DNA of 9,980 nucleotides from Bacteroidaceae bacterium (GTDB lineage: Bacteria > Bacteroidota > Bacteroidia > Bacteroidales > Bacteroidaceae). The notes beneath the pieces are model-generated. The model searched no databases. It was not told the DNA's origin and saw only the letters and a list, made by a program, of their open reading frames with translations. The DNA lies in the NCBI GenBank assembly GCA_024695315.1, contig JAILIJ010000163.1, positions 1 through 9,980 on the forward strand, written 5' to 3'. Numbering within the stretch: the first letter of the stretch is position 1; each line of letters opens with the position of its first letter. Below are positions 5,617-9,980 of the stretch, piece by piece. Position numbers and translations under genes: made by a program.

Positions 5617-6262
5617 ATTATTTTGCTTGACATTCATTATGCTAATGCTGGCGATTCAGCCCGCTTTGGCTCAGTACATGAAAAAGGAATTACAAAACGG
5701 CGACCTGTTATTTGTAATTGTGAATGAAGAAAAGGCAAGTGACTTTGCCCGTTCGATTGTTGGTTCGACTCAAGGTATTGATTCAAAGAAAATAAGTCAT
5801 GTTGCTATCGTATGTAAGGAAGATAGCGGGATGTATGTTCTCGAAGCTACCGGAAAGGGAGTAATCATTTCGCCACTTGATTCGTTCTATACTCATTCGC
5901 CACATTCTGTAGATGGCGAGCCAATGGTAATTGCTGGACGAGTGAAAGGGAACGTGGATCTTGTTTCTTCGCTCAGACAGGCAAAGGGCTATATTGGCCG
6001 TAAGTATGATTTTATATTTAGTGATACGGACGATGAATTTTATTGCTCTGAATTGGTGCAGAAATCGTATCACGACAAGGACGGGAAACTGGTGTTTGAC
6101 CCAATACCAATGTCTTTTCATGATGATAAGGGACGGATTCTCAAGCATTGGATAGAACATTATAAGAAACGCGGACTTGAAGTGCCTGAGGGAGCTCCTG
6201 GTAGCAATCCTGGCGCACTTTCTCGTCATGAGCGTGTGGAGATTTTCATTCCAAAGAGATAG
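5609..6262 (+). CDS. YiiX-like NlpC/P60-superfamily cysteine hydrolase, exported
   Basis: With the start at 5609 this is 217 residues. The signal peptide MNKLFCLTFIMLMLAIQPALA (1-21) has a clean ALA|Q cleavage site, so the mature enzyme is periplasmic or beyond. The mature part shows the YiiX/YebB-like (permuted NlpC/P60) plan: GDLLF (31-35), SHVAIV with the likely catalytic His64, and YIGRKYDFIF (128-137) leading into FYCSELV (144-150) with the likely catalytic Cys146 and Glu148. The family cleaves peptide or amide bonds; the substrate here is unknown. Start choice: the open frame reaches back to 5576, but 5609 gives the best signal peptide and an 8-bp overlap with the preceding gene; 5603 (adding Met-Ser) is equally possible. 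No promoter is visible before it, which supports coupling to the DUF2461 gene. Confidence 0.85.
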   Translation: MNKLFCLTFIMLMLAIQPALAQYMKKELQNGDLLFVIVNEEKASDFARSIVGSTQGIDSKKISHVAIVCKEDSGMYVLEATGKGVIISPLDSFYTHSPHSVDGEPMVIAGRVKGNVDLVSSLRQAKGYIGRKYDFIFSDTDDEFYCSELVQKSYHDKDGKLVFDPIPMSFHDDKGRILKHWIEHYKKRGLEVPEGAPGSNPGALSRHERVEIFIPKR

Positions 6263-6323
6263 ACGGAATAAAGATACTTTAAGTAAACATTTTTTAGGGG
6301 AATAATTAATAGAGATATGAGCT

Positions 6324-7379
6324 ATGGTACATTTTGATACAGACTATATGGAAGGGGCACATCCTGAAGTGATGCGACGCTTGTTAGAAACCAATCTTGA
6401 ACATACTGTAGGGTATGGTAACGACGAGTATAGCCAGAAGGCTCGCGAACTTATTCGTGAGGCTTGTGCTGCGCCTCATGCTTTGGTACGTTTCCTTGTA
6501 GGAGGAACTCAGACAAATGCTACGGTTATAGATGCTCTGTTGCGCCGCCATGAAGGTGTACTTGCTGCAGAGACAGCCCACATAAATGTTCATGAAAGTG
6601 GAGCTGTTGAACATAGTGGACATAAGGTTTTAACTCTACCAAGTCATGAAGGAAAGGTTGATGCTGCTGAAGTTGATGAATATATCAAGAATTTCTATGC
6701 AGATGAGACTTATGAACACATGGTTGCACCGGGGATGTTGTATATTACTCAGCCTACGGAATATGGAACTATGTATAGCCTTCGCGAACTATCACAACTG
6801 AGCACAATTTGCCATTTGCATAATATTCCTCTTTACCTTGATGGTGCTCGTTTAGGCTATGCTTTGGCATCAGAACAGGCTGATTTTACATTGGCAGAAA
6901 TAGCAAATCTGTGTGATGTGTTCTATATTGGAGGAACAAAGTGTGGAGCTATGTTCGGCGAGGCTGTGGTAGCTGCTAATCCGGATAAGCTTCCTCATTT
7001 CTTCCCGCTCATTAAACAACATGGGGCGTTGATGGCCAAGGGACGTCTACAAGGCGTTCAGTTTGCAACTTTATTTACTGGTAATTTATATGTTGACATA
7101 GCTCGACACGCTGTCAGACTGGCTCAACGTTTGCGCGAAGCATTTATAGCTTGTGGTTTCAAGATGGCTATTGATTCGCCAACAAATCAGCAATTCGTGG
7201 TTTTGCCAAATAAGGTGATGGATGAACTCTTGAAGTTTGCAACATTTGAGCTTTGGGGACCACGTGGACAGAAGGAGACTACGGTTCGTTTTGTAACAAG
7301 TTGGGCTACATCTGAGGGCGATGTTGATGCTTTCATCGAATATCTCAAAGAGGTTGCGGGACGAATGAATGTTCAGTAG
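6324..7379 (+). CDS. ltaE: Low-specificity threonine aldolase (PLP-dependent)
   Basis: A 351-residue cytosolic fold-type I PLP enzyme of the threonine aldolase/beta-eliminating lyase family, which splits L-threonine or L-allo-threonine into glycine and acetaldehyde. Visible motifs: DYMEGAHPEVMRRLLETN (7-24), the family opening; YGNDEYS (31-37); the phosphate-binding GGTQTNATV (60-68); ETAHINVHESGAVEHSGHK (83-101), with His86 expected to stack on the PLP ring; YLDGARLGYAL (171-181), with Asp173 and Arg176; and FYIGGTKCGAMFGEAVV (200-216), with Lys206 as the Schiff-base lysine. The length is normal and all key residues are present. Stereospecificity cannot be read from sequence. The 61-bp gap from the previous gene has no promoter or terminator, so it may be transcribed with it; a strong terminator follows at 7401. 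A Shine-Dalgarno sequence is absent at normal distance. Confidence 0.9.
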   Translation: MVHFDTDYMEGAHPEVMRRLLETNLEHTVGYGNDEYSQKARELIREACAAPHALVRFLVGGTQTNATVIDALLRRHEGVLAAETAHINVHESGAVEHSGHKVLTLPSHEGKVDAAEVDEYIKNFYADETYEHMVAPGMLYITQPTEYGTMYSLRELSQLSTICHLHNIPLYLDGARLGYALASEQADFTLAEIANLCDVFYIGGTKCGAMFGEAVVAANPDKLPHFFPLIKQHGALMAKGRLQGVQFATLFTGNLYVDIARHAVRLAQRLREAFIACGFKMAIDSPTNQQFVVLPNKVMDELLKFATFELWGPRGQKETTVRFVTSWATSEGDVDAFIEYLKEVAGRMNVQ

Positions 7380-7400
7380 TCTTCTCTATAATAAAAATAG

Positions 7401-7450
7401 GATGGGGTATCAAAAGTCTTAATCGAGACGGACGATACTCCATCTTTGTT
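7401..7450 (+). terminator. Intrinsic terminator after the threonine aldolase gene
   Basis: GATGGGGTATC (7401-7411) pairs with GATACTCCATC (7433-7443) over 11 bp with one G-T wobble. Inside it GTCT and AGAC form a second short stem. TTTGTTT follows at 7444-7450. It begins 21 bp after the stop codon and closes the plus-strand gene group. Confidence 0.75.
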
Positions 7451-7503
7451 TATGCAGTCTTTTTGTATGCTAAAATTGTGGAATTGGTATTTCTGCAAAC
7501 AAC

Positions 7504-7538
7504 TTTTTACTTCATTTCAACTACTTTCGAAACTTAAA
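7504..7538 (+). repeat. Dispersed repeat copy B, box 1
   Basis: This block matches 2961-2995 at 29 of 35 positions, with the 20-bp core at 7519-7538 identical to 2976-2995. Orientation is the same as copy A. It lies beyond the threonine aldolase terminator in a 566-bp gap without a gene; a small CTCTA/TAGAG hairpin (7562-7577) and a run of 11 A follow it. Confidence 0.75.
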
Positions 7539-7684
7539 TCTATATGAAAATTATATGATATCTCTATTTTTTTAGAGTGCAAAAAAAAAAATGATATGAA
7601 ACAATTCACTTATACTATCTTGTCATGCGCTTACACTTTAAGAGTTAAACTTTCTTAAATCTTTTGTTGGTACAAGATAAAATA

Positions 7685-7715
7685 TTGCAATTTATTGCTA
7701 AAAGTGTTATATTTG
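7685..7715 (+). promoter_or_regulatory. Putative plus-strand promoter of a candidate small RNA
   Basis: TATATTTG (7708-7715) is a full TAnnTTTG match, with TTG at 7685-7687 placed 20 bp upstream as a possible -33 element. The predicted start is near 7722. The only downstream feature on this strand is the repeat box and the terminator at 7864-7900, so the transcript would be short. Confidence 0.4.
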
Positions 7716-7721
7716 TTCATT

Positions 7722-7895
7722 CATCTGACGACAATGCGTGACGTCCGATTCCTTCAAGTGGTGGAGATAGATTTTAGATATTGAAAAATTGACTTTCCTC
7801 ACAAGAAAAAATTAGTAATTGATACGAAGGTAATACGAACCGTTGCCGAAGGAGGTGGGCTAGAAAAGTACGTTCTTCTTGACGTGCTTTTTTTG
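7722..7895 (+). ncRNA. Candidate small RNA of about 175 nt containing repeat box 2
   Basis: This is an inference from a promoter-like sequence at 7685-7715 and a good intrinsic terminator at 7864-7900 on the same strand with no normal gene between. The interval has one 16-codon ORF (7734-7784, MRDVRFLQVVEIDFRY) without a Shine-Dalgarno sequence, then the 11-bp-period box. That box ends in AAGGAGGTG (7849-7857), a perfect Shine-Dalgarno sequence with no start codon after it. Alternatives are a decayed mobile element or a chance pairing of promoter and terminator signals. No known RNA family is recognised. Confidence 0.3.
7823..7860 (+). repeat. Dispersed repeat copy B, box 2: 11-bp tandem units
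   Basis: Three consecutive 11-bp units, TACGAAGGTAA, TACGAACCGTT and GCCGAAGGAGG (7823-7855), then TGGGC. It matches copy A box 2 (3252-3284) at 30 of 33 positions. The fourth, most upstream unit of copy A is not recognisable here. It ends 4-6 bp before the terminator stem. Confidence 0.7.
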
Positions 7896-7900
7896 TTTTT
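7864..7900 (+). terminator. Intrinsic terminator between repeat copy B and the BspA-like gene
   Basis: AAAAGTACGT (7864-7873) pairs with ACGTGCTTTT (7882-7891) over 10 bp with one G-T wobble around an 8-nt loop, followed by TTT, G and a longer T-run on the plus strand. On the minus strand the stem itself ends in TTTT, so it may also stop transcription of the BspA-like gene. A second stem, TTTTACG/CGTAAAA (7898-7904 with 7912-7918), lies next to it. Confidence 0.65.
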
Positions 7901-7945
7901 TACGATAAGTCCGTAAAAGTCGAACTTTCTATTTTTATGAACGGA

Positions 7946-9980
7946 TTATTCTACCCAAACCTTTTTTCTGTTGATAATATTTAGTCCTTTACGAGTTGTT
8001 GGCCTTCTCATACCTTTTATGTCGAATATCTCATCTTTATTTGCATTAAGATGGATATTTTTAATGTCGTTTGTAAGGTCCAGTTTGTAATCTTCAGCAT
8101 TTAGAGAAGTATTGATAACCAGGTAAGTTTTTAGGCTACCAAGTAGAATAGACTCATTCTCTTCATTTATGTTGCAGCTGACGGCTTCTTTTCTAAGTGA
8201 ATAACCGTCGAAAAACATTTTTCCTCCGATGTTATAGACATAAGTCTGGCCGTCGATATTTCTTATAATCCAAGCGTTGTTTGTATTCTTTTCGTCAAAT
8301 GTTTGAGTGCTAACTGAGTCAAGTGCGTTATCGGAAGCCTTACAACTTAAAAATGTGAGGCTATCAGCACAGAGAATGTTGTAAATGTATTTGTCGGATA
8401 ATTGATTGAGAGTAAATACTGTTTCGTGTATTTCTCCGAGTCCATTCCATAATGCGTTTGAACTGTAGTCGTCTGCCGCACCAACGGGAACATATACATT
8501 TGTTATATTGTCAGATGGCGAGATAAATGAGTTGAGTCTTGTCTCAGGAGCTTCAAACGCTTTAGAAACAAATACATCTATTGTGTCGTTATAGAATGCG
8601 TGCGAACTAATGGATTTAACTGAATTTGCCAAAGTTACGAATTTGAGGGAGTTGCATCCTTGAAACGAATTGATGTTTATTTGTGAAACATTCCCAGAGA
8701 TACATACTCTTTTTAGATTCTCACAATCTTCAAAGGCTGATTCTCCGATGTAGCTTATGTTTTTATTAGCGTCGAAGGAAGTTATGCTGTTTAGCATGCA
8801 AAATGCGAAGTCGCCAATGCCGTTTACCGATTCAGGGATTACGGTATTGTTGCATCCTGCGATAAGTAATCCCGTGGCTTTTTCTATTATAGCGTTACAA
8901 TCTTCTCGGCTATCAAAATATTTATTTGTTTCGGCAACCGTAATTTCTTCTATATTGTTACAGCAAATAGTTAAGCCTTTTCCAATATGTTGTGTAGAAC
9001 TTGGAATGTGGAGTTTTTTTAGTGATACCCCATAGGCTAATGCTTTTTCTCCTATTGTGGTAAGTCCTTCATTCAGATATATTTCTGTCATGTTAGGACA
9101 GTTGTAAAATACATATTTGCCGATACTTTCTGTTGTGGAAGGCAGGGATACGGATTGTAATGCTTCGCAGTAGCTAAAAACGTTATCGCCAATTATTTTT
9201 ACTCCCTCGTTAAATGTTGTGTTGCGAAGGGAGGTACATTGTGAAAATGCGCCATAGCGAATTTCCGCAATGCTTGACGGAATATTTATCTTCTCCAAAG
9301 ATGAGCAGCCCAAGAAAACTGTTGAGTCAAGCACAGACAGGTTGTGAGATAATACGACATCTTTGAGCGATGTGCAGTATCTGAATGCAGCCTTTTTGAT
9401 TGACGTTACACTTGTAGGTATTTCTACATATTCTAATGATTCGTCTCCGTCGAAAGCCCATATATCAATGGTTCTTAGTCCGTAAGGCATTTCTATGGAT
9501 TTGAGTTTACTACATTCGCTAAATTCTCCTTCGCCTATATATTGGTATGTAGAAGGTAGTGTGATGTTTGTTAGCGAACTACACCTAAAAAAAGCATAAT
9601 TGCCACAGCCGGTTATTCCTTCGGAGATCGTAACCGTTTGCAGTCCTGTGCAACCCGAGAATACACGTTCTCCAAAGGACTTTACCGTTCCAGGTATCGT
9701 GATTTCTGAAAGCCCCGAACAGTTTGCAAATGCCATTGTTTCAAGTTTCTGGAGTGTTGATGGCAACGTTATATTTTTTATTCGTGAACAATTGTAGAAG
9801 GCTATAATGCCTATCTTCTGAAGGTTGGGAGGTAAAGTGATTTCTTCAAGCGCCTTACATCCGTTGAAGGTGTTGTCGTCAATAATTTTTAGACCAGATG
9901 GTAGACTAACACTCTGAAGCTGATAACAGTTTTTGAACATAGCCTTTTTTAAAGTGTCTATATTTGCTTTTATGTCAGCA
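7946..9980 (-). CDS. BspA-like leucine-rich repeat protein, C-terminal 677 residues (5' end outside window)
   Basis: The frame is open to the window edge; the Met at 9940 is internal, preceded by DIKANIDTLKKA in frame. Numbering from that Met, residues 17-338 are fourteen consecutive repeats of exactly 23 residues with the BspA/TpLRR pattern L-x-x-I-x-x-x-AF-x-x-C-x-x-L-x-x-I-x-LP-x-x. A 33-residue insertion (339-371, YFDSREDCNAIIEKATGLL) interrupts them, and about four more repeats follow (372-460). Residues 475-500 (NVYVPVGAADDYSSNALW) are the usual end-cap of these proteins, and 500-635 is a beta-rich domain I do not recognise. The final residues IFDIKGMRR and KGLNIINRKKVWVE resemble the type IX secretion C-terminal signal (YD-x-x-GRR...KGIYI-NGKKV). 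Secretion to the cell surface, with a role in adhesion or host interaction, is inferred from known BspA proteins. No intact start, signal peptide or promoter is in view. Confidence 0.92.
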   Translation of the reverse strand, partial: ADIKANIDTLKKAMFKNCYQLQSVSLPSGLKIIDDNTFNGCKALEEITLPPNLQKIGIIAFYNCSRIKNITLPSTLQKLETMAFANCSGLSEITIPGTVKSFGERVFSGCTGLQTVTISEGITGCGNYAFFRCSSLTNITLPSTYQYIGEGEFSECSKLKSIEMPYGLRTIDIWAFDGDESLEYVEIPTSVTSIKKAAFRYCTSLKDVVLSHNLSVLDSTVFLGCSSLEKINIPSSIAEIRYGAFSQCTSLRNTTFNEGVKIIGDNVFSYCEALQSVSLPSTTESIGKYVFYNCPNMTEIYLNEGLTTIGEKALAYGVSLKKLHIPSSTQHIGKGLTICCNNIEEITVAETNKYFDSREDCNAIIEKATGLLIAGCNNTVIPESVNGIGDFAFCMLNSITSFDANKNISYIGESAFEDCENLKRVCISGNVSQININSFQGCNSLKFVTLANSVKSISSHAFYNDTIDVFVSKAFEAPETRLNSFISPSDNITNVYVPVGAADDYSSNALWNGLGEIHETVFTLNQLSDKYIYNILCADSLTFLSCKASDNALDSVSTQTFDEKNTNNAWIIRNIDGQTYVYNIGGKMFFDGYSLRKEAVSCNINEENESILLGSLKTYLVINTSLNAEDYKLDLTNDIKNIHLNANKDEIFDIKGMRRPTTRKGLNIINRKKVWVE

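Noticed and set aside
8757..9797. Plus-strand frames of 92 and 65 codons inside the BspA-like gene
   Set aside because: They are antisense products of the 69-bp leucine-rich repeat periodicity, not genes.
7946..9940. 69-bp periodicity as a DNA tandem repeat or CRISPR-like array
   Set aside because: The period reflects 23-residue protein repeats with diverged codons; there are no identical direct repeats with unique spacers.

Overview
The window looks like chromosomal DNA from a Bacteroidales bacterium, most likely a Prevotella/Segatella-type gut or oral species. The evidence is low GC with AT-rich spacers, several promoter boxes of the Bacteroidetes form TAnnTTTG, weak Shine-Dalgarno use, a BspA-type leucine-rich repeat protein whose C-terminus resembles a type IX secretion signal, and the tail of a Bacteroidetes-type outer-membrane beta-barrel protein. 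The genus is an inference from style; no marker gene is present.

Layout. Positions 1-386 (minus) hold the start of a secreted sialate O-acetylesterase-like SGNH esterase. Upstream on the same strand is an AraC-family regulator (803-1744), separated from it by a terminator and a new promoter box. Positions 1745-2398 have no obvious gene. They contain a plus-strand promoter-like site with a palindrome, a strong minus-strand terminator preceded by a four-codon ORF, and two large hairpins. A small exported or membrane-anchored 62-residue protein follows (2399-2587, minus), with its own promoter box. Positions 2760-4130 are decayed accessory DNA: copy A of a two-part dispersed repeat, the C-terminal stub of an outer-membrane beta-barrel gene (minus), and the C-terminal stub of an IS transposase (plus), the two stubs meeting at a deletion-like junction.

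From 4161 to 7379 four intact plus-strand genes encode a DUF554 membrane protein, a DUF2461 protein, a YiiX-like exported cysteine hydrolase whose start overlaps the preceding stop, and a low-specificity threonine aldolase, closed by a good terminator (7401-7450). Positions 7451-7945 hold copy B of the dispersed repeat, a promoter-like sequence and a second intrinsic terminator, which together could define a small RNA of about 175 nt. The remainder (7946-9980, minus) is the 3' part of a large BspA-like cell-surface or secreted protein.

Working together: the AraC regulator and the esterase look like the edge of a glycan-utilisation locus, although the regulatory link is only inferred from position. 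The four plus-strand genes are housekeeping or conserved-hypothetical genes with no shared pathway visible. The least explained part is the repeat pair (2961-3289 and 7504-7860). Each copy has a 35-bp box followed 245-285 bp later by a box with an 11-bp period, in the same order and orientation, and copy B ends in a terminator.
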